Assembly (NCBI RefSeq): GCF_013284055.1
Contig: NZ_CP054143.1
Coordinates: forward strand, 2,108,001-2,172,000
Reading direction: 5' to 3'
Origin: Deefgea piscis
GTDB taxonomy: Bacteria; Pseudomonadota; Gammaproteobacteria; Burkholderiales; Chitinibacteraceae
Length of the DNA: 64,000 nt
Part shown: positions 50,761-59,247 of the stretch, piece by piece
How positions within the stretch are numbered: the stretch's first letter is position 1
How the letters are laid out: each line of letters opens with the position of its first letter
Position numbers and translations under genes: made by a program
Notes under the pieces: generated by a model
Database searches by the model: none
The model's input: the letters and a program-made list of their open reading frames with translations, nothing else
What the model was told of the DNA's origin: nothing

Positions 50761-50788
50761 AAACTGCCGAGCTAAGCCTCGGCAGTTT
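50761..50788. terminator. Terminator overlapping the end of ykgJ
   Basis: An 11-bp stem AAACTGCCGAG/CTCGGCAGTTT has a 6-base loop and T-rich right flank. Its right arm lies inside the last codons of the converging YkgJ-family gene. Confidence 0.85.
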
Positions 50789-51227
50789 GTTTTTGTGCTG
50801 TTTGCAAAGTGGGTAATGGCATCAATGGCTTTAATTGATGCGCGGCTCTGGCGGTTTGGCAGGCTGGGTTCGGTTGACCGGCTTCGTCATACACATAAAA
50901 TTCACGGCAAGTGCTAGAGCGCTGGCGGTAAATACTGCAATAGCTGCTTTTGCCAACTTCACCTTTAAAACTGATGCACGTCACTTGTTGCTGATTGGTG
51001 CCTTTCATCGCGGCGTACACCGGCGAGATCATAATGATTTTATCGCTAGGAACGGCAAACGCACTGTCAGTAAAACTTCCGGCAACTTCTCCGGCGTAAA
51101 ACGAAACTCGAAAATGATTGCAACACGCACCACAGCTGGCGCAAACATGGGTATTGTCATCGGGCATATCGACAAAAACTCGGCCGTCTTCTTGCGGTAT
51201 TTTAATTTGTTGGTCTTGGCTGTTCAT
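50772..51227 (-). CDS. YkgJ family cysteine cluster protein
   Basis: The 151-residue protein has the CxxCxxCC-type cluster motif in HVCASCGACCNHFRVSFYAG (about residues 27-46), CISFKGEVGKSSYCSIYRQR and STCREFYVYD, the layout of YkgJ/YkgJ-like zinc or iron-sulfur proteins. The biochemical role is unknown. The start codon region is preceded by a degenerate copy of the 49-nt element. No partner gene is visible. Confidence 0.88.
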   Translation of the reverse strand: MNSQDQQIKIPQEDGRVFVDMPDDNTHVCASCGACCNHFRVSFYAGEVAGSFTDSAFAVPSDKIIMISPVYAAMKGTNQQQVTCISFKGEVGKSSYCSIYRQRSSTCREFYVYDEAGQPNPACQTARAAHQLKPLMPLPTLQTAQKQTAEA

Positions 51228-51240
51228 GGTGGCTTTATAA

Positions 51241-51289
51241 GGGTATGACCATCCAGCGCATAATGGCTGTGGTTTTGCTGATTATACTG
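51241..51289. repeat. Degenerate copy of the 49-nt inverted-repeat element
   Basis: GGGTAT begins at 51241 and ATACTG ends at 51289, again 49 nt; the right end deviates from ATACCY at two bases. It is the weakest of the six and could be chance, but it too is intergenic. Confidence 0.35.
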
Positions 51290-51502
51290 TCGTCATGCGG
51301 GTTCAGGTTGAGGGCTTAAGTTACCAATTGCACGAAATGAGCCGAGCATCAAATAGCCGTCAATCGCCATTGCGCAGTGCAATATTGCTTGTTGATTGGT
51401 AAAGGATTTTTTTTCGACTAAAGTTATATTTAACGATTGAAGTCAGATTTTTGGAAGGTTTTGTTGGTTTTGTAACTTAAGCATTGGGAGCACATCGCCA
51501 TC

Positions 51503-52675
51503 ATGCCTCAAGTCAATCATCATTTTAATAACCCAGTGTTTGAGCATAGCGATAAGCTCAACCAAAAATTAGTGCAGCTGCATGATCAAATTTTAGTGCG
51601 CATTCCCAATATTGATCGCATTGCCTGTGCAATTTATGAAGAAAAAGAAGACTTACTAAAAACATTTATCAATAGCACTCGTAATGGGGAAGCCATTAAT
51701 AATTATCAATGTAAATTATCGACCAGCCATGAATTAAACTTGTTGGCTAAAAATTCAGAGTATCGAGTATTAAGTGAAATATCCCAAACGATTGGCATCG
51801 GTACAGCGCATTCCGATTGGCTATTAAAGCAGGGGTACCGTTCATCATTTACCGTACCAATGTATGACGAAGGGGTGTTTTTAGGATTTATTTTTTTTGA
51901 TTCATTACAACCATCGGCATTTACGACCGCAGTACAGCGCGATTTAATCTTGTACTGTAATTTGATCAATATGTTGATTTCAAATGAGCTGGCTATTGTG
52001 CGTATTACGCTGGCATCAGCGCATATGGCGCGCGATTTTGCCAATTTACGTGATTTTGAAACCGGAGCGCATTTGGAAAGAATGGCGCGTTTCTCGCGAA
52101 TGATTGCCAAAAAAATTGCCGAAAAACATCACTTAAGCGATGAAACGATTGAGCATATTTTTTTATTTGCACCGCTGCATGATATTGGCAAAATTGGCAT
52201 TCCTGACCATGTGTTACTCAAGCCTGGGAAACTGACTAGTGATGAAAAATACATTATGCAAAGTCATGTACAAAAAGGCGTTGCCGTGGTGCAAAAAATT
52301 ATCGGTGATTTTGGCTTGCAGAAATTATCTGATTCACAAATTTTATTAAACATTGTGCAATGCCATCATGAATATTTAGACGGCAGTGGTTATCCCCAGC
52401 AATTAACTGCGATTGATATTCCAATTGAAGCGCGCATTGTCACGGTGGCGGATATTTTTGATGCCTTAATTAGTCCGCGTCCCTATAAAACAGCATGGAC
52501 AATGGAAAAGGCGTGTGATGAATTAAATCGGATGGTGCAAGTGGGGCAACTCGATGCCGATTGCGTGGCGGCTTTAGTTGAATTAAGCCACGAGTTCAGC
52601 GAGATTGCACTCAATTTCCAAGACGATTTGTCGGTGGAAACATCACCCACAATACCGCAATTTTCAACGTTGTGA
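51503..52675 (+). CDS. GAF plus HD-GYP domain cyclic di-GMP phosphodiesterase
   Basis: The 390-residue cytosolic signalling protein has an N-terminal GAF-like sensor (about 30-165, with GYRSSFTVPMYDEGVFLGFI) and a C-terminal HD-GYP domain (about 175-365). The catalytic residues are intact: HDIGKIGIPD (His226, Asp227), a downstream HHEYLDGSGYP (about 288-298), and VADIFDALISPRPYK. HD-GYP enzymes hydrolyse cyclic di-GMP and often promote motility. This fits the flagellar genes here. No membrane segment is seen, so the signal is cytosolic. Confidence 0.9.
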   Translation: MPQVNHHFNNPVFEHSDKLNQKLVQLHDQILVRIPNIDRIACAIYEEKEDLLKTFINSTRNGEAINNYQCKLSTSHELNLLAKNSEYRVLSEISQTIGIGTAHSDWLLKQGYRSSFTVPMYDEGVFLGFIFFDSLQPSAFTTAVQRDLILYCNLINMLISNELAIVRITLASAHMARDFANLRDFETGAHLERMARFSRMIAKKIAEKHHLSDETIEHIFLFAPLHDIGKIGIPDHVLLKPGKLTSDEKYIMQSHVQKGVAVVQKIIGDFGLQKLSDSQILLNIVQCHHEYLDGSGYPQQLTAIDIPIEARIVTVADIFDALISPRPYKTAWTMEKACDELNRMVQVGQLDADCVAALVELSHEFSEIALNFQDDLSVETSPTIPQFSTL

Positions 52676-52687
52676 TTTTATGCGAAA

Positions 52688-52718
52688 CCAGCCGGTTGCA
52701 GTCCTAGCAACAGGCTGG
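52688..52718. other. Hairpin between converging HD-GYP and rph genes
   Basis: Arms CCAGCC-G-GTTGC and GCAAC-A-GGCTGG pair with one internal mismatch. There is no T-run on either strand, so it is at best a weak terminator. Confidence 0.4.
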
Positions 52719-52727
52719 CGCAATAAC

Positions 52728-53444
52728 TTAAGCGGCGAGCGCTGCGTTTTGTTTTTCGATCAATTGCTGGATGCCCAGTTCAGCCAAATCCAGTAATGCA
52801 TTCATTTCTGCACGACTAAACGCCTCACCTTCGGCAGTGCCTTGGATTTCAATAAATTGACCAGCGGCCGTCATCACCACATTCATATCGGTTTCACAGC
52901 CCGAATCTTCGATGTAATCCAAATCAAGCACTGGCGTGCTACCAACAATACCCACTGAAATGGCCGCTACCGATTCACGAATCGGGCTTGCAGCTAATTT
53001 ACCTTCGGCAATTAAGCCATTGATCGCATCAGTCAATGCAACAAATGCACCGGTAATACTGGCCGTGCGTGTGCCGCCATCGGCTTGAATCACATCGCAA
53101 TCAATCGTAATTTGGCGCTCACCCAACGCTTTTAAATCCACCACCGCGCGCAATGAACGGCCGATTAAGCGTTGGATTTCTTGGGTGCGACCGCTTTGTT
53201 TGCCACTTGCGGCTTCACGGCGCATCCGACTACCGGTGGAGCGCGGCAACATACCGTATTCGGCCGTTACCCAGCCTTCGCCTTTGCCTTTTAAAAACGG
53301 CGGTACTTTTTCTTCAACGCTAGCGGTACACAGTACTTTGGTCGCGCCAAACTCAATCAACACACTGCCTTCGGCATGGCAGGTGTAATTGCGGGTTAAA
53401 GTGACAGTACGAAGCTCGTTCGGTTGGCGTTGTGAAGGGCGCAT
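52728..53444 (-). CDS. rph: Ribonuclease PH
   Basis: RNase PH trims tRNA 3' ends phosphorolytically. The 238-residue protein begins [20 protein letters not shown], with [40 protein letters not shown], and QTRTIxxDCDV-like [20 protein letters not shown]. The ATG at 53444 is the conserved start; the frame is open to 53561. It is full-length, not the truncated E. coli K-12 form. Confidence 0.96.
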   Translation of the reverse strand: MRPSQRQPNELRTVTLTRNYTCHAEGSVLIEFGATKVLCTASVEEKVPPFLKGKGEGWVTAEYGMLPRSTGSRMRREAASGKQSGRTQEIQRLIGRSLRAVVDLKALGERQITIDCDVIQADGGTRTASITGAFVALTDAINGLIAEGKLAASPIRESVAAISVGIVGSTPVLDLDYIEDSGCETDMNVVMTAAGQFIEIQGTAEGEAFSRAEMNALLDLAELGIQQLIEKQNAALAA

Positions 53445-53592
53445 GGGATTTCCTAAAGACGGATTAAATTGCGCGCCAGTATACCGCAGCGCGTTGCCTT
53501 GGCGCAGACGCATCGCGGGCATTTTGGCGCGGTATGACAGCCAACTGGATTCAGCTATCATGACTTACGATCAATACATGGAGATAGCAACA

Positions 53593-53736
53593 ATGAAAAA
53601 CGTTATCGGTGGATTTAGTCTTGGCACGCTCATCGCCGTCGCGCTGTCATGGAGCGCCAATCACTCCATTTTATGGGCGATTATTCACGGCTTTTTGAGC
53701 TGGTTTTATGTGATTTATTATTTCTTGTTCCGCTGA
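53593..53736 (+). CDS. Small hydrophobic protein (47 aa)
   Basis: A GGAG nine bases upstream precedes an ATG whose 47-residue product begins MKNVIGGFSLGTLIAVALSW and ends AIIHGFLSWFYVIYYFLFR. Nearly the whole protein is hydrophobic, with two short membrane segments. Similar tiny proteins ending in a WFYVIYY motif occur in other proteobacteria, without known function. It is divergent from rph. A longer frame in the same phase starts at 53389 but lies inside the rph leader. Confidence 0.68.
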   Translation: MKNVIGGFSLGTLIAVALSWSANHSILWAIIHGFLSWFYVIYYFLFR

Positions 53737-54022
53737 TCGGGATGCTGTTGTGGGGTGTCAAAAGCTACGCGCATTGCCACTTTGAGTTGCAGTGCAATTC
53801 GTTATAAGCATTGACCCCCGAATGCGAGTGACGTGTTGTATTTTTTCGCAGTTTCTTATCTGTGCTGTGTAATGCTTTGTATTGTAAAAAATGTAATTTT
53901 AATTAGAGTTTTTGTAAACTAGCTTGTATAAACAGCAATACAAGTAAACTTATATGTCATTTTTCTTGCTATATATTTACGACTTAATAAATAATGGCAT
54001 TTTTATTTATTGAGTTGTCATC

Positions 54023-54847
54023 TTGAAATCACTTCTGATCCTTTTCGCGCTACTTCTGGCTACAGCTTGCACCACGGTGCCGCCGCAAACGAATCTGCAA
54101 ATGGAGGCCATGATTGAGCAGCAATTGACGCAAATTCCAGCGGGTGTTGAAGGTAAGAAAGAAGCCTTTTTATTGGTGATCGCTGGATTTGATCAGCCTG
54201 CCGTGTTTAGCAATGAAATGAAATTGGCGGCTAAGCAGTTGGGCAAGGTTTTTAATGCGCAATCGCGGACTTTGCTGCTGAGTAATTCGACACAAGACGC
54301 CGAGTTAATGTCGCAAGTAACACCATTTCGATTACAGAAGGCGATTGATAAGTTCTCACAAAAAATGAATGGTGAGGAAGATTTGTTGGTGGTCTACATC
54401 GTTTCGCATGGTAGTAAAGATGGCGTGGCCTTAAAGCAGAGTGGCGTTCCATTGGTTTTGCTTTCTCCTTATCAGATGCAACTGGCCTTACTTGAAGCGC
54501 CGACACCGTGGAAAGCGGTTTTTATCTCGGCCTGTTATTCAGGTGTATTTATGGACACCTTAAAAACCAGCAAATCGATGGTGATGACAGCGGCAGATGC
54601 CACGCACCCTTCATTTGGCTGTAATTTTGGTCAGAAATATACCTATTTTGGCAATGAGTTACTCAATGATCGCAATTTTGCTGCTCCAGTGGATTGGTAT
54701 TCGATTTTTCAAGATACCGTTAAAAATGTGAAAGACAGAGAGCAAGGCCGAGGCTTTGAGCATTCGAATCCACAGTTTTGGATGGGACCGGACTTTGCGG
54801 CGTATTTGGCGAGCTTTAATGCTGAATCAATCACGTCGTCACAGTAA
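54023..54847 (+). CDS. C13 (legumain-like) family peptidase, lipoprotein
   Basis: The 274-residue protein has a lipoprotein signal (LLLATAC, Cys16) and a caspase-fold C13 domain (about 48-265). The dyad is visible: LLVVYIVSHGSKDGV with His129 and VFISACYSGVFMDT with Cys171. Bacterial C13 lipoproteins of this type are common in beta- and gammaproteobacteria with unknown substrates; eukaryotic C13 enzymes cut after asparagine. It opens a cluster of secreted lipoproteins. ATG has no strong ribosome site, and a terminator follows. Confidence 0.87.
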   Translation: MKSLLILFALLLATACTTVPPQTNLQMEAMIEQQLTQIPAGVEGKKEAFLLVIAGFDQPAVFSNEMKLAAKQLGKVFNAQSRTLLLSNSTQDAELMSQVTPFRLQKAIDKFSQKMNGEEDLLVVYIVSHGSKDGVALKQSGVPLVLLSPYQMQLALLEAPTPWKAVFISACYSGVFMDTLKTSKSMVMTAADATHPSFGCNFGQKYTYFGNELLNDRNFAAPVDWYSIFQDTVKNVKDREQGRGFEHSNPQFWMGPDFAAYLASFNAESITSSQ

Positions 54848-54945
54848 ATCCATAAATAGCTTGAACTACGTGTTTGCTGATATCCCGAGCTGAAAATTGA
54901 TGGCCTTCGCTTCGCTGCGCCCACTTTAGATTTTCGCTGGATATG

Positions 54946-54976
54946 AAAAAGCCACCAAAATTGGGTGGCTTTTTTT
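54946..54976 (+). terminator. Terminator after the C13 peptidase gene
   Basis: An 11-bp stem AAAAAGCCACC/GGTGGCTTTTT has a 7-base loop and long T-run. Confidence 0.88.
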
Positions 54977-55379
54977 ATGCTTCAAATTCAGCATATTTTT
55001 TTGTTAAACCGCAGAGTTGACTGTCGCTTACACATCGGCAAAATCAATCGATGCTTAGAGTTCCACCAAATGTTTGCGCTTGTGAGTGGCGATTTATGAC
55101 AAATAAAAGTAAATAGTTGCGTTAAATTTGGTGAAAAGTGTGAAAGTGTAAAAGTACACATTTGATAGAATTCGGCTCATTGATTGGCATATTTAGCCTT
55201 TGATGTTGAGTTTAATTGGCAGCTAGCGCGGCTTTTAAGGCCCGTATCCCCTTAGAAAAGATTGGTTTTTCAGGGCGGTTTTGGCTGCTTTATACGCCTT
55301 ATTGGTGTTTTAACGGCCCATATTTGGCTGGAACTCCAGTAAGTCATATCACTTATTTTTAAATATAAAGCTAAAACTG
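54977..55379. other. Intergenic region with no recognised gene
   Basis: About 400 AT-rich bases precede the next lipoprotein gene. A purine-rich, partly repetitive stretch (GTGAAAAGTGTGAAAGTGTA around 55133-55152) stands out. No gene, tRNA or known riboswitch could be supported. Confidence 0.5.
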
Positions 55380-56225
55380 ATGAAAAACATATCTCGTTTT
55401 AAGTGGCCAGGTGTCACTGCAAGTGTGGTCTTAGTCGCGCTACTGTCTGCTTGTGGCGGCGGTGGAGGGCTCGACTTGGTGATTAATCCTACGCCAACAC
55501 CCGTGCCACCGTTAAAAGCTTGGACTGGACCAAGTCAATTTGTGCTTACTCAGCCCGAAACCGGCCTTCGCACGACCGCATTATTTGTTGCGAGTGCCGA
55601 TGGTGCTATTGACCTAGATGGCACTCGACGATATTTCCAAGCCGCAGCTATGCCAGAGGGTCAATTGGCTTTTAGTGCAGGACAACCATGGCAGGAAGAC
55701 GCGAATAGAATCTCGCGTGCGATGCAGGAAATCAATGGTAAAAAATTATTCACGGTGGAATATCCAGACGAGAAATCGCTCAGTTTGATCGGTGGCGGCT
55801 TGGCCAATCAGGCGACGGCGGTTCGCGATTTTATTGCGCTATGCACGCCGGGTAAGCGATATTTTCTGCTGAATGCGGATGCACGAAGGGTGTTTGCAGA
55901 CAGCTTGGCCCAGTTTAAAAACCAAACTTTGCAAGCTAAGAATTTTACTGCAAGTCAGTGTTCAGCAGCATTGAGTGTTATGCAATTTGATGCCTCGGGC
56001 AATGTGACTTTGAATACCACTCAAAGTGGCAGCTTGCCAGAAGCGATGAGCGCTAGCCAAATGCAATTGCTGGCAAATGGTGGCCATGTCTTAACGGCTG
56101 ATGGTATCGGCAAACGCAGCTTCATGTTTTATTCGCTGACTGATACTGCTGGTACTCGTATGTTGATTCAGGAATTTGTGGTTTACCCAAATGAGCAACA
56201 GAATTACATCCGTATCTGGTATTGA
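55380..56225 (+). CDS. Hypothetical secreted lipoprotein
   Basis: The 281-residue product has a lipoprotein signal ending VALLSAC followed by GGGGG, then a proline/threonine spacer (NPTPTPVPP) and a beta-rich domain (LRTTALFVASADGAIDLDGT, VRDFIALCTPGKRYFLLNAD, EFVVYPNEQQNYIRIWY). I do not recognise the domain. The SACGGGG start and P/T spacer are shared with the two S41 lipoproteins downstream, pointing to the same export route and possibly related roles. A terminator follows. Confidence 0.75.
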   Translation: MKNISRFKWPGVTASVVLVALLSACGGGGGLDLVINPTPTPVPPLKAWTGPSQFVLTQPETGLRTTALFVASADGAIDLDGTRRYFQAAAMPEGQLAFSAGQPWQEDANRISRAMQEINGKKLFTVEYPDEKSLSLIGGGLANQATAVRDFIALCTPGKRYFLLNADARRVFADSLAQFKNQTLQAKNFTASQCSAALSVMQFDASGNVTLNTTQSGSLPEAMSASQMQLLANGGHVLTADGIGKRSFMFYSLTDTAGTRMLIQEFVVYPNEQQNYIRIWY

Positions 56226-56243
56226 TTAAACCTCGCAGAAAAT

Positions 56244-56272
56244 GGATGGGTATTGTTTCGCTCCACCCATCC
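56244..56272. repeat. REP-like hairpin
   Basis: Arms GGATGGGT and ACCCATCC enclose a TTTCGCTCC-type loop and are followed by TACGG. The motif resembles a palindromic repeat widespread in proteobacterial intergenic DNA. A degenerate relative (TTCGCTTCGCTGCGCCCAC) lies at about 54904-54922. Confidence 0.5.
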
Positions 56273-56290
56273 TACGGTTTCGCGCGATAC

Positions 56291-56321
56291 AAAAAAACCA
56301 CCAAATATTTGGTGGTTTTTT
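56291..56321. terminator. Bidirectional terminator
   Basis: The self-complementary stem AAAAACCACCAAAT/ATTTGGTGGTTTTT has an A-run before and a T-run after it. It lies between the converging lipoprotein and yebC genes. Confidence 0.88.
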
Positions 56322-56459
56322 ATATGCTGCAATTTCACGACGCTTTAACGCCGCCTATGTCCAGTTATGAATCAAAGCTGACACGAAGGTGAGCCGTAGA
56401 TAGTGCTGTAGCACGGCAAGGTGCTGCCGACAAAGTCAGGTTTGAATTCAGAACTGGAA

Positions 56460-57188
56460 TTATTCTTCGTCAAATACCGCCGTGGTATACACCTCTTGCA
56501 CATCGTCTAGGCTTTCGAGCGCGTCGATCAATTTTTGCATTTTGATCGCATCATCGCCTTCAAGCTCCGTCTCGGTTTGTGGTTTCATCGTTGATTCGCC
56601 CATTTCGGCTTTAAAACCGGCCGCTTCGAGCGTTTCTTTGATGGTGACAAAATCGTAAGGTGGGGTGATCACTTCGATTGAGCCGTCGTCATTGGTTGTT
56701 ACATCATCAGCACCGGCTTCGAGCGCGGCTTCCATTAACGCATCTTCATCCGTGCCCGGCGCAAAAATCAAATAGCCGCAATGCTTAAATTGGAACGACA
56801 CGCAGCCGTCCGAACCCATATTGCCGCCGTATTTGGCAAAAGCGTGGCGAACGTCGGCGACGGTGCGCACTTTATTGTCAGTCAGACAATCGACCATCAC
56901 CGCTGCGCCGTTGAGACCGTAACCTTCGTAGCGTGTTTCGAGGTAGTCCACACCATCGAGTGCGCCTGAGCCGCGTTTAACCGCGTTTTCGATATTGTCT
57001 TTTGGCATCGATTGCGCTTTGGCTTTATCAATGGCCAAACGCAAACGTGGATTCATCAGTACATCGCCGCCGCCCATTTTGGCGGCAACGGTGATTTCTT
57101 TGATCAATTTGGTGAAAACTTGGCCGCGCTTGGCGTCTTGACGGCCCTTGCGGTGTTGAATATTTGCCCACTTGCTATGACCTGCCAT
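56460..57188 (-). CDS. YebC/PmpR family transcriptional regulator
   Basis: The 242-residue protein begins [20 protein letters not shown] and has [40 protein letters not shown] and [20 protein letters not shown]. YebC proteins are DNA-binding regulators and some act on ribosomes at polyproline stalls. The ATG at 57188 gives the universal start; the frame is open to 57371. In many genomes it precedes ruvC, but here it stands alone among lipoprotein genes. Confidence 0.95.
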   Translation of the reverse strand: MAGHSKWANIQHRKGRQDAKRGQVFTKLIKEITVAAKMGGGDVLMNPRLRLAIDKAKAQSMPKDNIENAVKRGSGALDGVDYLETRYEGYGLNGAAVMVDCLTDNKVRTVADVRHAFAKYGGNMGSDGCVSFQFKHCGYLIFAPGTDEDALMEAALEAGADDVTTNDDGSIEVITPPYDFVTIKETLEAAGFKAEMGESTMKPQTETELEGDDAIKMQKLIDALESLDDVQEVYTTAVFDEE

Positions 57189-57552
57189 GCTGCACCTGTA
57201 TTTTTCATTGAGTCGATAGGACGATATTCTAGCACGGTCGTCGATGGCAAAAAATATCCGCAGACAGTCATTGCTCGCCATTTGATTGGGCGCAGAGTTT
57301 ATGACGCGGTATTGTCTTGAATGAAGTGGCATTGTCGTCTTTATGCGACGCTGAGCGCGGTGATGCTGCATTGGATATTGTCAGCCGTTGTCGGCATTTC
57401 GTCGCTGAAAGTGCGTATTTGCCTTGGAATTAACGCACTAGGGTTTTTATTTACATATCAGCGTTTTATGATTTATTTGTTTCAATGTTTGTCAGCTTGA
57501 TGTTTTGTAATTATCTGTCTAGCATCTTCCAAAATTACATTTAAAAGCGAAT
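57189..57552. other. Divergent intergenic region yebC / S41 gene
   Basis: About 360 bp carry the promoters of two divergent genes. I see no gene or strong structure in it. Confidence 0.5.
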
Positions 57553-59088
57553 ATGATGCGAGTTAATCAGGGGCAAAAATGGGCATTGCGTTGTTCGGCA
57601 ATGGGTTTGACTGCGTTATTGAGTGCTTGCGGTGGTGGCGGTGATGGCCCGGGGATTTTTGATGGCCCACAACCCGATTTTGGGAATAAGCCAGTTGTCA
57701 CACCTGCACCCAGCACGGCGGTCGTGGCGCAAAAATGTTCAGTGAATAACCCATATCGCTATGACGATACGCCATTGAGTACCAGCGGCACGTTGAATGA
57801 TGAAAAAGCGTGGCTTAAAGACAATATGAATAAAAATTACCTTTGGTATAAAGATATGCCAACGGTGAATGCAGCGACACCGGCCTTTAGTAATGAATCC
57901 CAAGTGTATGGTTCTTTGTCGGCGTATTTTGAGGCACTAAAAACGCCGACGCTGACCGCCACGGGTGCTAAAACCGATAAATTTAGCTTTATGCAAATCA
58001 CCCGCGAATGGAATGGTTTATTCGAGTCTGGCAAGGTACTGGACTACGGTATTCAGTGGCACTACACCGGCGACGCGCCGCCGCTGGCAATACGGGTGGC
58101 TTATGTTGAACCGAATTCACCAGCAGCACTGGCTGGTATTTTGCGCGGTGATGTATTGAAGTCGGTAGATGGTATAGCGGGTGACGGTACTGTGACCGGT
58201 TTATCGGCCTTACTTTATCCACGTAATAGTGCGACGCATCAATTTGTTTTTGATCGGGCTGGCAATGTACAACCCGTGAGCATGGCAGCCGCCGACATCA
58301 CCATTTCTCCGGTGCCGATGAATAAAGTCATCGATGTGGCCGGTAAAAAAACTGGGTATTTATTATTTAATTCGCATATCTCAACCGCTGAGCAGCCTCT
58401 AATTAATGCGGTGCAAGGATTTAAAGATAATAATGTCAGCGAATTAATTTTGGATTTACGCTATAACGGCGGTGGTTATTTATATATTGCCAGTGAATTG
58501 GCCTATATGATTGCAGGGGAAACGGCAACGAGAAATAAAGTGTTTGAGCGTTTGCAATACAATGATAAACGCCCAGTCGACACCGCCAATGGCGTGATGC
58601 CGTTTTATAATTCCACCGAGAAAAGCCAATTCCTACCAACTTTAAACCTAAAACGGGTTTATATTTTGGCATCCGGTAATACTTGCTCGGCTAGTGAATC
58701 AATTATTAATAGCTTGCGCGGTATTGATATTGATGTACAAATTATTGGCAATACCACGTGTGGTAAACCTTATGGCTTTATGGGTAAATCCAATTGCGGT
58801 ATTTCTTATTTCCCGATGGAATTTAAAGGGGTGAATGACAAAGGCGTGGGTGACTTTGCCGATGGTTTTGCGCCTCAATGTAGCGCCAATGATGATTTTA
58901 CTAAACCGTTAGGTGATAGCAGCGAAGGTCTACTTGCTGCTGCGATTTATCGTCAAGCCAATCCGAACTCATGTAAACCTGCCGCAGCCATGGCTTATTC
59001 AGGTACCGCCCGATTTGGGCAAGGCGCTGCGCAAGGCTTGGTGATCAAGCCTGAAATGCAAAACAATAAATATTGGACTGTTCGTTAA
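57553..59088 (+). CDS. S41 family peptidase with PDZ domain, lipoprotein (first copy)
   Basis: The 511-residue product has a lipoprotein signal (ALLSAC, then GGGG), a proline-rich spacer, an N-terminal helical region with NDEKAWLKDNMNKNYLWYKD, a PDZ domain (about 165-245, YVEPNSPAALAGILRGDVLK), and an S41 protease domain (about 265-470). The catalytic serine lies in NTCSASESIINSLRGIDIDV (about residue 379) and the lysine in TTCGKPYGF (about 405). This is the tail-specific protease family in its secreted, lipid-anchored form. A paralogue of the same length follows after a terminator. Confidence 0.9.
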   Translation: MMRVNQGQKWALRCSAMGLTALLSACGGGGDGPGIFDGPQPDFGNKPVVTPAPSTAVVAQKCSVNNPYRYDDTPLSTSGTLNDEKAWLKDNMNKNYLWYKDMPTVNAATPAFSNESQVYGSLSAYFEALKTPTLTATGAKTDKFSFMQITREWNGLFESGKVLDYGIQWHYTGDAPPLAIRVAYVEPNSPAALAGILRGDVLKSVDGIAGDGTVTGLSALLYPRNSATHQFVFDRAGNVQPVSMAAADITISPVPMNKVIDVAGKKTGYLLFNSHISTAEQPLINAVQGFKDNNVSELILDLRYNGGGYLYIASELAYMIAGETATRNKVFERLQYNDKRPVDTANGVMPFYNSTEKSQFLPTLNLKRVYILASGNTCSASESIINSLRGIDIDVQIIGNTTCGKPYGFMGKSNCGISYFPMEFKGVNDKGVGDFADGFAPQCSANDDFTKPLGDSSEGLLAAAIYRQANPNSCKPAAAMAYSGTARFGQGAAQGLVIKPEMQNNKYWTVR

Positions 59089-59109
59089 GCAAACCAGCGA
59101 CAACGAGAG

Positions 59110-59142
59110 AACGCCAAGACTGTGAGGTCTTGGCGTTTTTTT
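59110..59142 (+). terminator. Terminator between the two S41 genes
   Basis: An 11-bp stem AACGCCAAGAC/GTCTTGGCGTT with a TGTGAG loop is followed by a T-run. The two paralogues are therefore separate transcription units. Confidence 0.87.
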
Positions 59143-59247
59143 ATGCTGGCTTTGCGATGCATTTGCCGAGATTTAAGCGCTGACGCCGCTTGTGTTTTGT
59201 CGCTTGCCCACTAGCATGGAATATGTATTTCCATCGGTGAAAGCTAA

